Shown one piece after another: positions 9,730 to 18,633 of a stretch of 48,080 bases of DNA. The notes beneath the pieces were generated by a model. That model ran no database searches, had not been told where the DNA came from, and was given only the letters and a program-made list of their open reading frames with translations. The first letter of the stretch is position 1. Every line of letters begins with the position of its first letter. The translations under genes and the position numbers were made by a program. Source of the DNA: Gammaproteobacteria bacterium (lineage in GTDB: Bacteria; Pseudomonadota; Gammaproteobacteria; Pseudomonadales; Azotimanducaceae); the NCBI GenBank assembly GCA_009842245.1, contig VYFT01000003.1, positions 1 through 48,080 of the forward strand. Reading direction: 5' to 3'.

Positions 9730-10554
9730 TTGATTCAATCTCGCATACTCCAATTATCCTTTGGACTTGGATTGACTCTCTTGAGTACGCTTACTCTAGC
9801 TGCTCCAAAATCCGAATTGATTCCGTTCTGGGATAACAGTGACGAGTCTAATACAACAGAGATTGATCACTCTGAGTGGCAGCAGTTACTGGACGATTAC
9901 CTTGAAGAACATCCGTCTGGAATCAATCGTTTCGACTACGGCGCACTCAAAGAGGAGGAAGAAGACTTCAAGCTTCTCGTCGACTACCTCTTACGACTGT
10001 CCGAGTTAGATCCACGATCATTTGCCAAAGCGGAGCAATTATCTTATTGGATAAATTTTTATAACGCATTGACGGTCTATATCGTGACGACGCGATATCC
10101 TGTCAAATCCATCAAGGAAATTAAAAGTGGCGCATTTGACTTTGGTCCTTGGAATTTAAAGCTCGCAACCATTCAGGATCAACCAATAACTCTCAACAAT
10201 ATTGAACACGGAATTCTACGACCGATTTGGAAGGATAGTCGAATTCATTATGCCCTAAATTGCGCGAGTCTAGGTTGCCCAAATTTGGCAACTACGGCTT
10301 ATCGGTCTGACAACATCGAAGAACTATTAGAGGCCGGCGCGCGAGAGTACATTAATCACGCGCGGGGCGTATCGATTGAGAAAAATCGGTTGGTAGTTTC
10401 TAGTATCTATGACTGGTACCGAGACGAGTTTGAGGGAAGCAATGAAGGAGTATTGGCTCATTTGCGTAAATATGCGAATCCCGACTTGGCAGAACAGCTC
10501 AAGAATTTCACGAAGTTCAAACACGAGTACGACTGGAAATTAAATGCACCTTAA
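9730..10554 (+). CDS. DUF547 secreted protein
   Basis: 274 residues from a TTG start with TAGGA about 8 nt upstream. A signal peptide spans about 1-25 (LTLLSTLTLAA). The DUF547 signatures are YWINFYNALT at 106-115, the NNIEHGILRP region at 156-165 and NCASLGCPNL at 177-186, whose Cys pair is conserved in the family. The protein should be periplasmic. DUF547 has no settled activity; the conserved Cys and His residues suggest thiol or hydrolase chemistry. DUF547 genes recur beside ArsS-type radical SAM genes, as here (75 bp gap). Confidence 0.87.
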   Translation: MIQSRILQLSFGLGLTLLSTLTLAAPKSELIPFWDNSDESNTTEIDHSEWQQLLDDYLEEHPSGINRFDYGALKEEEEDFKLLVDYLLRLSELDPRSFAKAEQLSYWINFYNALTVYIVTTRYPVKSIKEIKSGAFDFGPWNLKLATIQDQPITLNNIEHGILRPIWKDSRIHYALNCASLGCPNLATTAYRSDNIEELLEAGAREYINHARGVSIEKNRLVVSSIYDWYRDEFEGSNEGVLAHLRKYANPDLAEQLKNFTKFKHEYDWKLNAP

Positions 10555-10629
10555 GTACGTGAAACACACGGTTAAGCAGCAGTTTCCAATTCAACGTGAC
10601 CGATCATTAGGGTTGATCCAGTTGCATAA

Positions 10630-11661
10630 ATGAAACAGATGTTTGATTCAAACTCCACCCTCATTGCATCGGACTTTCCATCCATATTCCGAGAGTCCGT
10701 TTCTACGCTACAAGTAAACCTAGGTTACAAGTGCAATCAAAGCTGCGTTCACTGTCATGTGGCTGCAAGTCCATACCGTACCGAAATGATGACGGCCAGC
10801 ACAGTCGAAGAGATTTTGGATGCTCTTGACCAACTACCGGTGACGACTCTTGATCTTACGGGTGGCGCTCCCGAATTGAACCCCAACTTTCGGAACATAG
10901 TAGTTCGAGCTCGCAGCAAAGGACTAAAAGTCATCGATCGATGCAACCTCTCCATATTGTTCGAACCCAATCAAGAGAACTTAGGGGCTTTCTTGGCAAC
11001 AGAAGGCGTAGTCATTATCGCATCGTTACCTTGCTACTTGGAAGAAAACGTCGACCAACAAAGGGGCAAAGGCGTCCATTCCCTGAGTATCAGAGCACTA
11101 CAACTGCTGAATGATCTGGGATATGCGACTACCCCGCACCTTGAACTCAATCTAGTCTTTAACCCAATCGGAGCGGTCTTGCCGCCCTCGCAAGAAGAAC
11201 TCGAGGCAGTCTACAAAAAGGAGCTTAAAACTCGATACAACATTGAGTTCAACAGTCTATTCACCCTGACAAATATGCCGATCAATCGGTTTGGCTCAAT
11301 CTTAAGTGCCCATGGAAAACTGGATGAGTACATGACGTTGCTCAAGTCCAATTATCGTGAAGAAAATCTCTGTTCTGTTATGTGTCGAAATACACTAAGC
11401 GTTGATTGGCAGGGCTATCTCTACGACTGCGACTTTAATCTAATGCTGGGAATGGGAACAACATCGCAGGGCACACATTTGCATATTCGTGACCTGCAAG
11501 ACGGGGTTTCATTGACGAATAAACGTATAAGCACCGCAGATCATTGCTTCGGTTGCACCGCGGGACAAGGTAGTAGTTGTGAGGGTGCGCTAGCTGAGCA
11601 CTCCATGCACGGAAATGGCATCTCGCGACAGCAGCAAGACCGTTCGTTACCGACTCATTAA
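10630..11661 (+). CDS. arsS: ArsS-like radical SAM protein (arsenosugar biosynthesis family)
   Basis: 343 residues. The radical SAM cluster ligands are Cys35, Cys39 and Cys42 (CNQSCVHCH), followed by LTGGAPELN at 76-84. The C-terminal DUF3641-type half carries CRNTLSVDWQGYLYDCDFN, then CFGCTAGQGSSC with Cys306, Cys309 and Cys317. In ArsS homologues this region may contain selenocysteine; here the codons are Cys. ArsS is known to form a 5'-deoxyadenosyl-arsenical on the way to arsenosugars. No arsM methyltransferase gene lies in the window, so an arsenic substrate is assumed from family only. There is no clear ribosome-binding site; the second Met (residue 4) is an alternative start. Part of the 7633-13023 operon. 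Confidence 0.85.
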   Translation: MKQMFDSNSTLIASDFPSIFRESVSTLQVNLGYKCNQSCVHCHVAASPYRTEMMTASTVEEILDALDQLPVTTLDLTGGAPELNPNFRNIVVRARSKGLKVIDRCNLSILFEPNQENLGAFLATEGVVIIASLPCYLEENVDQQRGKGVHSLSIRALQLLNDLGYATTPHLELNLVFNPIGAVLPPSQEELEAVYKKELKTRYNIEFNSLFTLTNMPINRFGSILSAHGKLDEYMTLLKSNYREENLCSVMCRNTLSVDWQGYLYDCDFNLMLGMGTTSQGTHLHIRDLQDGVSLTNKRISTADHCFGCTAGQGSSCEGALAEHSMHGNGISRQQQDRSLPTH

Positions 11662-11691
11662 AAACTCCAAATTTCACTAAAGAACTCTCAG

Positions 11692-13023
11692 TTGGGAAGA
11701 CCCGTAGAGCTTGACTCGGGTCGTAACCAGTCTTCCTCGGCCGATAGGCATCTAATTGCGGTAGGAATCTTTAGCTTTCTAGGTTATCTATTTCTTGCGT
11801 TCTATTCTCGAGGAACCTTTGGAGAACCGAATCTAGTCGGTTTTTTTACCTGCATTGCGTTGGTTGGATTGCCAGCGGTCGGTCTATTCACCTTTGCAAC
11901 TCGGCAAGGTAGAGAGTTCTCCATAACCAGCATACTGTTCTGGGCGACTCTACTTCGGTTGTGTGGATTGTTAGGAGTCCCACTATTCGAAGACGACTAT
12001 TTTCGATACCTCTGGGACGGATACCGATTCGCTATGGACGGTACGCCATACGGGACCACGCCTTTCGATTTTTTCGATGATCCTTCCGTTCCCCAGTCTT
12101 TTCAACTAATACTCAACGGAATCAACTATCCCGATCTGCCAACTATATACGGCCCAACCACTGAATTAGCTTTTCTCATTGCCTATTGGCTCTCTCCTGG
12201 CAAATTGGTAGGCTTACAACTAATCCTGATTTTCATGGATGTTGCACTCATCTGGCTCATGAGGACGGAGTGCTCAAGCCGTTTCCTCTTTCTCTATGCA
12301 TTTTGTCCATTAGTCATCAAGGAAATTGCGTTCACTGCCCACCCTGAAGCGATTGGGATATTGTGTCTCGTTGGAGCCGTCATAGGTCGTAAACGCAATG
12401 CCGAGGTACCGCTGGGGATCTTGCTTGGACTAGCGATCGGAGCAAGAGTGTTTGCGTGGATTCTTGTACCTTTTCTGTTACTGCGTACGGGATGGAAAGT
12501 ATGGGTATCTTTAGCAGTTACGTTAGGCTTGCTCTATATTCCCTTCGTTTTGCAAGGTGCAACCGAATTTGAGACTCTAAGCGCGTTCGCGCGCCATTGG
12601 GAATTCAATTCACTTCTCTATGGAATGCTAAGTCAATTTGCTGGATCTGATCTGTCTAGGCTGGTCCTGGGTGTATTGCTTGTCTGCGGTATCACACTAT
12701 ATTTCCTGAAGTACTACCGAAAGACTACATTCGAAATTCCTCGTGGAGATTTGCTTCTGGGTTGTTTGCTACTAGTTTCACCAGTTATCAACCCTTGGTA
12801 TGTTGTATGGCTATTGCCTTTTGCGATGGTCTATCCATCGTTTTGGGCGTGGACCAGCACATACGCTGTGTTCTTGTCCTACGTCACTGCACTAATTATG
12901 GGGCTGATAGACCAAGATCCGTTCAGTCAGCCGCTGTGGGCTCGAATATTGCAGTTTGCGCTCGTGTTAGCGGCAATTTGTGTGGACCTGTACAGAGGGA
13001 AGCCATGGTTGAAAACTGAATAG
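11692..13023 (+). CDS. GT-C polytopic membrane glycosyltransferase (mannosyltransferase-like)
   Basis: 443 residues with about ten hydrophobic helices. The first periplasmic loop has FEDDYFRYLWDG near 97-108, the acidic pair typical of GT-C enzymes that use polyprenyl-phosphate sugars, and IYGPTTELAF near 150-159 is also family-like. A KxRVFAW-type segment (IGARVFAWILVP) lies mid-protein. The TTG start is 30 bp after the ArsS stop; no ATG or GTG occurs before the first helix, so the start is uncertain by a few residues. It probably acts in the inner membrane on a donor made by the GT2 enzyme of the same operon. It ends 7 bp from a convergent gene. Confidence 0.82.
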   Translation: MGRPVELDSGRNQSSSADRHLIAVGIFSFLGYLFLAFYSRGTFGEPNLVGFFTCIALVGLPAVGLFTFATRQGREFSITSILFWATLLRLCGLLGVPLFEDDYFRYLWDGYRFAMDGTPYGTTPFDFFDDPSVPQSFQLILNGINYPDLPTIYGPTTELAFLIAYWLSPGKLVGLQLILIFMDVALIWLMRTECSSRFLFLYAFCPLVIKEIAFTAHPEAIGILCLVGAVIGRKRNAEVPLGILLGLAIGARVFAWILVPFLLLRTGWKVWVSLAVTLGLLYIPFVLQGATEFETLSAFARHWEFNSLLYGMLSQFAGSDLSRLVLGVLLVCGITLYFLKYYRKTTFEIPRGDLLLGCLLLVSPVINPWYVVWLLPFAMVYPSFWAWTSTYAVFLSYVTALIMGLIDQDPFSQPLWARILQFALVLAAICVDLYRGKPWLKTE

Positions 13024-13030
13024 TCCATAC

Positions 13031-13423
13031 TCATTTCAGTGGTCGCTCTTGTAGGCGTTGAATCAGTTTTTGGATTGCAATTTGGATTTCATCTTCCGAA
13101 ATTTTTGCTAGATACTTTCTTTGGATACCTCGTCGTAAATCTGATAACGTACTTCTGACAAACGGAGATCCTTCAAGAAGTTTCCGATACGGCAGAATCA
13201 CAGACATCGAAAAATACGAAGAACGGTCTTCAGGTTTGACCTTTTCTAACGTAACCCTAAAGAAAGAGTGGTCCCGATTGTTTGTAAGAATCGAATCCAC
13301 GTCCTCTACATCATATACGGATATCGGACCGGCAACTATCAACCGCTCGTCATCATTTAAGCCATGACGCTCAATTTGCGTCTCAATCAGATCACAAATC
13401 TGCCTTTTGAGTCGTTTCTGCAT
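13031..13423 (-). CDS. Small protein of unknown function (duplicated, intact copy)
   Basis: 130 residues, ATG at 13423 with AAGGAG 9 nt upstream; a longer open frame upstream overlaps the PhoD-like gene and is less likely. There is no signal peptide or membrane segment. The N-terminus is basic (QKRLKRQ), the middle has an acidic strand region (VYDVEDVDSIL), and the C-terminus is helical with KLIQRLQERP. It is not a family I recognise. It starts 19 bp after the PhoD-like gene and is probably co-transcribed. A broken copy lies at 7401-7555. Confidence 0.7.
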   Translation of the reverse strand: MQKRLKRQICDLIETQIERHGLNDDERLIVAGPISVYDVEDVDSILTNNRDHSFFRVTLEKVKPEDRSSYFSMSVILPYRKLLEGSPFVRSTLSDLRRGIQRKYLAKISEDEIQIAIQKLIQRLQERPLK

Positions 13424-13442
13424 TTGTATGGTCTCCTTCCCC

Positions 13443-14585
13443 CTAGTTTTTGATATTGAACTCTTTTGAAATGGAAATTTGTTGAACCGAATTTCCTCTG
13501 CGATTAATAAATTCTGCTTTGATGGTATCCGCTGACCAATCAATGGTCAGAAGTCCAAAGTTGTTGACCCTAACGTTTTTCTTCAACGCGCGGTAACGAT
13601 TGATTTCTTTCCGACCGTGTCCCGCTCCAGAGGTCATTGGACTGGACGTAATTTCATACAAGTCATACTTCAGGTCCGCGTATTCAGATCTCGGTAGTTT
13701 CGAAGCTTCAGCAAGGTGTCGATCTCCACTCAAAATAATCGTGTAGGCACTTGCACTTGATATCAACTGAAGTAGTCGATCACGCTCCTTTGGCATCCCG
13801 TCCCATCTTTCAGAATCGTGATCAACAGGCAGGACTTGGATGCTTGAAACTAGGATATGTAGATCGGCCTGTTGTTGAAACCGATCTTCCAACCAAGTCC
13901 ATTGTGCATCTCCTAGCATTGTTTCACCACTTTCCGTGGTCGAGAGGATCGCTCCATAACTGGGTTCACCGGCGCGTAAGTCTCGCTTCCATGGTGTTCG
14001 AAAAAATCGGGTGTCAAGGAGAATAACTTGTAAGGTTTTGTCCCCAACCGTGTAGAAAACGCTCTGATATATGCCTGGTCTGTGTTCAGCGTCCACCGGT
14101 GTACCATACCAGAAATTTAAAAACTGCGTTTGTGTTAATTTCTTCAGTGAGAAAGTAGAGTCGCTGTCGTTGGGACCGTAGTCGTGATCGTCCCATGTCG
14201 CGAGTATTTCTGTGCTTGATTCTCGTAGACGCTGCAAACCCGGTGTCTTGCCTAATCGATCATAGTAAATGTTCAACGTGTCTAAAGTGGTGTCTTGGTT
14301 CAAGTCTGAATGCTTGTAGTAGAGGTTATCTCCCATAAAGACCATGACGTCCGGTTTCTTCGAGTTCAGGGCTTTCCAAATAGGATGGTTCCGTTTTCTT
14401 TCGTCGATGCAGGATCCGAAGGCAATTTGGGTGATGTTCGTCGACGGCAGTGATTTGACGTTATTGGAGACTGTGGCATGCGGTATGCCAAGATTGACAA
14501 AACCGATGACAAGCACGAGTAAGAGACACCGCATTACACTTCGATTAGGGTCTCGTTCGCTAGACATGGAAGCAAACAATGCCAT
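13443..14585 (-). CDS. PhoD-like metallophosphoesterase (alkaline phosphatase D family)
   Basis: 380 residues. An N-terminal hydrophobic segment from Met18 (MRCLLLVLVIGFVNLG) is a signal peptide or anchor; Met18 or Met7 may be the true start, since no strong ribosome-binding site marks Met1. The catalytic motifs are present: FGSC at 56-59, MGDNLYY at 84-90, WDDHDYG at 131-137 and GDRH with His290. PhoD enzymes hydrolyse phosphomono- or diesters with Fe/Ca at a Cys- and Asp-containing metal site; the exact substrate is unknown. It acts outside the cytoplasm. Its neighbours are a thioredoxin lipoprotein upstream and a small unknown gene 19 bp downstream. Confidence 0.88.
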   Translation of the reverse strand: MALFASMSSERDPNRSVMRCLLLVLVIGFVNLGIPHATVSNNVKSLPSTNITQIAFGSCIDERKRNHPIWKALNSKKPDVMVFMGDNLYYKHSDLNQDTTLDTLNIYYDRLGKTPGLQRLRESSTEILATWDDHDYGPNDSDSTFSLKKLTQTQFLNFWYGTPVDAEHRPGIYQSVFYTVGDKTLQVILLDTRFFRTPWKRDLRAGEPSYGAILSTTESGETMLGDAQWTWLEDRFQQQADLHILVSSIQVLPVDHDSERWDGMPKERDRLLQLISSASAYTIILSGDRHLAEASKLPRSEYADLKYDLYEITSSPMTSGAGHGRKEINRYRALKKNVRVNNFGLLTIDWSADTIKAEFINRRGNSVQQISISKEFNIKN

Positions 14586-14694
14586 GTTTACTTTAGGATC
14601 AACGAGTTGTGGACGCTATGAGCAAGCGATTTGTTCTAACTGCGACGGAGCGAAGCGAACTTGTGAAGAGCTTACAGTACCTAGCTTGCTTGCT

Positions 14695-16521
14695 CTAGTT
14701 CGACTCAACAGATTGAGCAGATTCACCGTATTGTTGAACTAGAACTTCTTTCAATACTTCCGGCGCTAGATCTTTTTGAATGATGCATCCCTCAGTATCG
14801 ACTAGATACGCTTTTGGGATAAATCGCACACCGTATGAGACTGGAGTCTCCTCTTCGAAGCCTCCAATGTCTGCCAGGTCTAACCACGGAAGATCGTGTT
14901 CGCGGGATGCCTCTTCCCATTCTTCAAACGTATCGTCGATTGAGACGAGCAAAATCTCGAATCCTTTCTCTTTGTAGGAGGTATACAGTTTTTTCAGCTC
15001 GGGAAAGGTTGCAATACAGGGTCCACACCAAGAAGCCCAGAAGTCAATGTAGACAAGGTCTCGTGACTTGAGAACGTCGTGCAGTGCGATCTCGTCGTTC
15101 TGTAAGTCAGGAAGAGTGAAGAGGGGAGCTTTTTGACCTGGTACTAGTCTTTTGTCAATCTCAGTGATTCTCTCAATCCGAATGTAGGTGTTAAACAAAT
15201 CTCGCCGTGGTTTTAGACGTCGCGTAAAAATGTCTTCGTCAAACTGAGACTCAAGTTCATCATAGACGGTAAATGCTTGTTCGCGATCGCCGAAGTGATA
15301 CTCGAAAGCCCCCAGTTCTACGGCAAGTAGTCGAACCCAAGGATCTTCGGTATTCAGCGCGATTTCTTCTAACGTATCAATGCGAATCTGCCAAGCTTCA
15401 TCTTCCACCACGCGAAATTCTGGAGTTTCGAAGGATTCAGCGGCACTCGGTCTCACGTGAGTCAGATCGACATGCTCGCATCCTTCCGCAGTAGACACAG
15501 CGACAGCGGTATCAGAGATCGTGGAGTCTTCCGACTCTGCGGGACTGTCATCGTCCTCTGAAGATTCTTGGTCACCGACATCTTCTACCGGGTCTTGCGT
15601 CTCTGCTTGTCGCGCTTGCCGTTCAGCACGGAACTCTTTTCGCAACGATTCCGATCTGTCCATTTTGGACTGATACTCCTCGTTCTGTAGCCATGACTCG
15701 ACAAGCATCGTATGCAGTTCGGAATCGGAGGAAGTCATCAAGTCAGTAGATGATCTCAGCGATGTCACTTCAACTGTAGATTTGGGTTCAACCACGGCTA
15801 CGCTACCAAAGTGCGTAAATTGATCGCCTACGATCTCGATGTATATATCAACGACTGTAGGTTCGTCAACATCAGCTTCAATGTGAAATCTACCGTCGCG
15901 TATCAGAACTTCTCCATATTCCTTGCTGTCCCATTCTCCGTCCTCATCCCATATTTCGGTTGTGAAATCTACGATCGCAAGTTGATCTGAAGCGACTATA
16001 TCTTGGAGATTACCAGCGATCACGAATTTATTCTCTGGGTCAGTGGCCTTATTGGAGTCTCCGTAGAGCACTACGCGATCAAGATCAGGCTCTGATGAAT
16101 CAATCAACGCGAAGGAGACGGTGGAACCAGGTCCTATCATAGCAGTAGTCGTCAGTACGTTTTCTGAGTCAAGTTCTACGGTTATTTCTACTTCGGTGAA
16201 CGTGTCGAGACTTCCTTGAAGTATTACTTGTTCTTCTTCGAATTTACCTGACGCTAACTCAATTGTGCCAGTCTCTCCAACCTCGGTTGTTACGTAATTG
16301 TTGATCGAGACTGACGCCGTCGATAGGTCTATCTCAGATTTATCATCGAGTACAGTACCTGGAGGGAGGTTTGTTGTATCTACTCTTCCTTGCTCCATGG
16401 AGTCCGGTTGCATCTTGATCAAATACCCGGTTACTGTCCAAGATTTCGGAGTTTGAATACTACAAGAGATCAGAGCTGTTGCTATGGATAACAACAATAC
16501 ACAGTGCAGAATGACTCTCAT
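14695..16521 (-). CDS. Lipoprotein with C-terminal TlpA-like thioredoxin domain
   Basis: 608 residues from the ATG at 16521 (a TTG-initiated extension to 16593 would bury the signal). The signal sequence ends in the lipobox LISC with Cys20; Ser at +2 suggests outer-membrane sorting. Residues about 30-270 are two beta-rich segments reminiscent of DUF4369, then an acidic low-complexity linker (EDVGDQESSEDDD), a helical region, and a thioredoxin fold from about 465 with WCGPC (Cys499, Cys502) and the cis-Pro region RFIPKAYLVD. The fold implies periplasmic thiol-disulfide exchange. The large N-terminal part is unusual for a proteobacterial TlpA protein and more like Bacteroidota forms. First gene of a minus-strand operon with the PhoD-like gene. 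Confidence 0.85.
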   Translation of the reverse strand: MRVILHCVLLLSIATALISCSIQTPKSWTVTGYLIKMQPDSMEQGRVDTTNLPPGTVLDDKSEIDLSTASVSINNYVTTEVGETGTIELASGKFEEEQVILQGSLDTFTEVEITVELDSENVLTTTAMIGPGSTVSFALIDSSEPDLDRVVLYGDSNKATDPENKFVIAGNLQDIVASDQLAIVDFTTEIWDEDGEWDSKEYGEVLIRDGRFHIEADVDEPTVVDIYIEIVGDQFTHFGSVAVVEPKSTVEVTSLRSSTDLMTSSDSELHTMLVESWLQNEEYQSKMDRSESLRKEFRAERQARQAETQDPVEDVGDQESSEDDDSPAESEDSTISDTAVAVSTAEGCEHVDLTHVRPSAAESFETPEFRVVEDEAWQIRIDTLEEIALNTEDPWVRLLAVELGAFEYHFGDREQAFTVYDELESQFDEDIFTRRLKPRRDLFNTYIRIERITEIDKRLVPGQKAPLFTLPDLQNDEIALHDVLKSRDLVYIDFWASWCGPCIATFPELKKLYTSYKEKGFEILLVSIDDTFEEWEEASREHDLPWLDLADIGGFEEETPVSYGVRFIPKAYLVDTEGCIIQKDLAPEVLKEVLVQQYGESAQSVESN

Positions 16522-16944
16522 GTATAAGTGTTCCCCGGATGTATTGACTCGATCACAGCGCAGAAAATCCACGATGATTTGATTATGAGGCAAGCATTTT
16601 AAGGTACGAATACACTACTATCTCGAGTGTTGATAGCAGTTCGTCGCATGTAAGCCCAGTATGAACCGTTCCCCAAACAGAGGCAACTTCAGTGAAACGA
16701 GAAATGAAAATCAGTAACTCAGCTCAGCACGGTTAATGTGAGCATGGTTTTAGCACCATAAGAGACTGGTTCGATTTCTCACTCTTCGAAATGTATACCC
16801 TGCTAATCTGAACCTGTTGATTGAATCATTACTTCGTCTGGTAGCCTCCACATCGATCCAGTGACAGAGTCTACGGCTATGTAGCCCAAGACTATGATTC
16901 TAAAAGGATCAGGTTGTATCGGATCATAGGGTCCTGGAGTTGTT
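16522..16944. other. Gene-free stretch upstream of the thioredoxin lipoprotein
   Basis: About 420 bp with no convincing reading frame on either strand. It must hold the minus-strand promoter for the lipoprotein operon, but I do not see a clear -35/-10 pair. Confidence 0.5.
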
Positions 16945-16966
16945 TCAGTTTGATGGACACCAACAA
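16945..16966. repeat. IS end motif, copy 1
   Basis: A 22-bp sequence starting TCAGTTTGATGG and ending CACCAACAA is identical at 46494-46515. Here it lies 26 bp before the transposase start, the usual place for an IS left end. Confidence 0.65.
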
Positions 16967-17380
16967 ATATAGAGTGTTGAGGAGTCCATATTATGGCAAG
17001 AAAACACTACTCTTTGGAGTATCGCGAACAGATTGTCGCGTTAGTGAAATCGGGGTGTTCGATCACGTCGGTGGCGAAGGAATTTGGTTTAGCTCAATGA
17101 ACGAACCGGAATTAGTTGCAAGAAGCTAAAGAAACCGATTTTACCGTGCCGGCGTTGCAGCCGGAGGTTCAATCTTTGCTCCTGTTCACGACACAAGTTA
17201 TTCAGCGTTCCGATCATAGATCACAATACACGTCTAATAGTTTAATCGCTTGTACGGCGACTTGTGGTGGAGCTTGGATCTACGGCAAATCCAAAGTTGA
17301 ACAGTCCAACAAAAAGAGGCCACATCACACTATCAGGTCGATAGTTAGCTGCAGGCTCCATGAGCGAGTGATCACAAGAT
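16945..17380 (+). mobile_element. Decayed IS3-type insertion sequence with internal deletion
   Basis: A transposase OrfA-like start at 16993 reads MARKHYSLEYREQIVALVKS, then CSITSVAKEFGLA, before a stop at 17098; the frame resumes as LQEAKE. Directly after, OrfB-like C-terminal sequence appears (RSDHRSQYTSN at about 17202-17234, corresponding to the SDRGSQYTS block of the DDE domain), then frameshifted RLYGDL-like residues. The middle of the element, most of the catalytic core, is gone. The left end probably begins at 16945 with TCAGTTTGATGGACAC. It is not functional. Confidence 0.7.
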
Positions 17381-17389
17381 TGATGCTGT

Positions 17390-17980
17390 TTAGAAAGTCC
17401 GACCCAATTGAAGCGAAAAGCTGAATACGTCCAATTCACTATCTAACAACGTTCCGATTTCAGCGCCAAGGACCCATGTGTTATTCATTTGAAACAAGAG
17501 CCCGCTAGAAATCCCCCTTACGTCTTCGTCGTCAACATTAGTGATAGTTCCATGTAACTTGAAGGGGTCTAAGCGTAACCACGAGCCAACATCTAGACCC
17601 CAACCATCGACGCTTTCGCCGTCGGATTCTGTATTGTTGTATGACGCGCCGACAAACGGAGTCCAGTCACCATAATTTCTTCCTATTTTTCCGGAGAACA
17701 TTGTGTGATTAAAGTCTGTATCCGCGGATACACATTGTGGCCCTACGCAAGCTTCACTGTCCCCTGATAGGTGAGAGAATTCTGCTCCTAAGTAAAGCCC
17801 CGAGTCGACAAAATTCAGAAATTGCAGACCGATTCCATTCGCTGTTGATTTAAAAAAGAATCCAAAGTAATCGACTTCGGCTTCTTCCGTTTGCCGCTCA
17901 AAAGACCCAAGAATCACGCGTTCATCTGCAATGACGCAGAAGGACAACAGTACTAAAGATACCACTAGAAATTTTTTCAT
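17390..17980 (-). CDS. Outer-membrane beta-barrel protein
   Basis: 196 residues, ATG preceded by AAGGAG. A signal peptide spans 1-18 (KKFLVVSLVLLSFCVIA, cut before DERV). The mature protein is a run of amphipathic strands ending SFSLQLGRTF with a C-terminal Phe, the classic barrel terminus. One loop has CVGPQC with two cysteines that could form a disulfide. It has the size of an 8-strand barrel. It is a single gene beside a decayed IS; function unknown. Confidence 0.75.
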   Translation of the reverse strand: MKKFLVVSLVLLSFCVIADERVILGSFERQTEEAEVDYFGFFFKSTANGIGLQFLNFVDSGLYLGAEFSHLSGDSEACVGPQCVSADTDFNHTMFSGKIGRNYGDWTPFVGASYNNTESDGESVDGWGLDVGSWLRLDPFKLHGTITNVDDEDVRGISSGLLFQMNNTWVLGAEIGTLLDSELDVFSFSLQLGRTF

Positions 17981-18497
17981 GGTTTAATCTCCTTGATGTG
18001 TGAGTACTCTACCCCCAGGAACGAAGGTGCTTAAAAGATTTTCAGCTTACTGAATTGTAGCCAGTTTAAGTTGCCTAAATTTGATGGCCTCTGTGCCAAT
18101 ACCGCAACCATCGATCCGGTTTTGTTCGGTTTGAAGTATTGACTTGAACTTTCCAATGACGTCAGATTTATCGAGAGATTTGGTTTGGCGAATGTTGGAA
18201 CGAGTCGAGCTTCCGAAGTGAAGGATAGCACTTCCCTTTTGTTTTAATTTTTCTCAGATGATTTCTTTATGGAAGCAGGTCTTTTATTTCGTCCACGCAA
18301 ATATCGTTTGAGTTAACCGCAAATCAAACCCCTCGTATTCGAGATCGCGACATCTTTTCGATCACCAGCAGTGTTTGTTTTTGGTTGAGACCGTGATCAA
18401 ATATCTAAATCGTACGGAACATCAGGGTCTGAGCGCTCGTGATAGAACAGTAGTCAAGATAATATATAGAAGAGATTTGACAGTCACTGACTCTAAG
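17981..18497. other. Gene-free stretch
   Basis: About 500 bp upstream of the beta-barrel gene. Short frames here show no recognisable protein. The first 50 bp hold the barrel's ribosome-binding site and presumably its promoter. Confidence 0.45.
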
Positions 18498-18584
18498 AAA
18501 AGAGGAACTCTGAGGCGATTCAGTGAAGAGTTCACACGTGAAACGGTCGCGAAATCGTATCAGTTCGATCCTGTTCAGTATTGA
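18498..18584 (+). pseudogene. Possible transposase OrfA fragment
   Basis: The translated fragment RRFSEEFTRETVAKSYQFD resembles the N-terminus of IS3/IS911-type OrfA proteins (RRxSEEFKREAV...). It is only about 28 residues long, differs from the OrfA remnant at 16993 and has no start of its own, so it would be a separate remnant. Weak evidence. Confidence 0.25.
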
Positions 18585-18633
18585 GAAGGGATGATTCATT
18601 CTCCTTTAACACAACATCGATGGAGTGATATCT

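Noticed and set aside
16765-16790. GGTTCGATT near 16770, another T-loop-like motif
   Set aside because: No matching stems or cloverleaf in the surrounding 90 bp.
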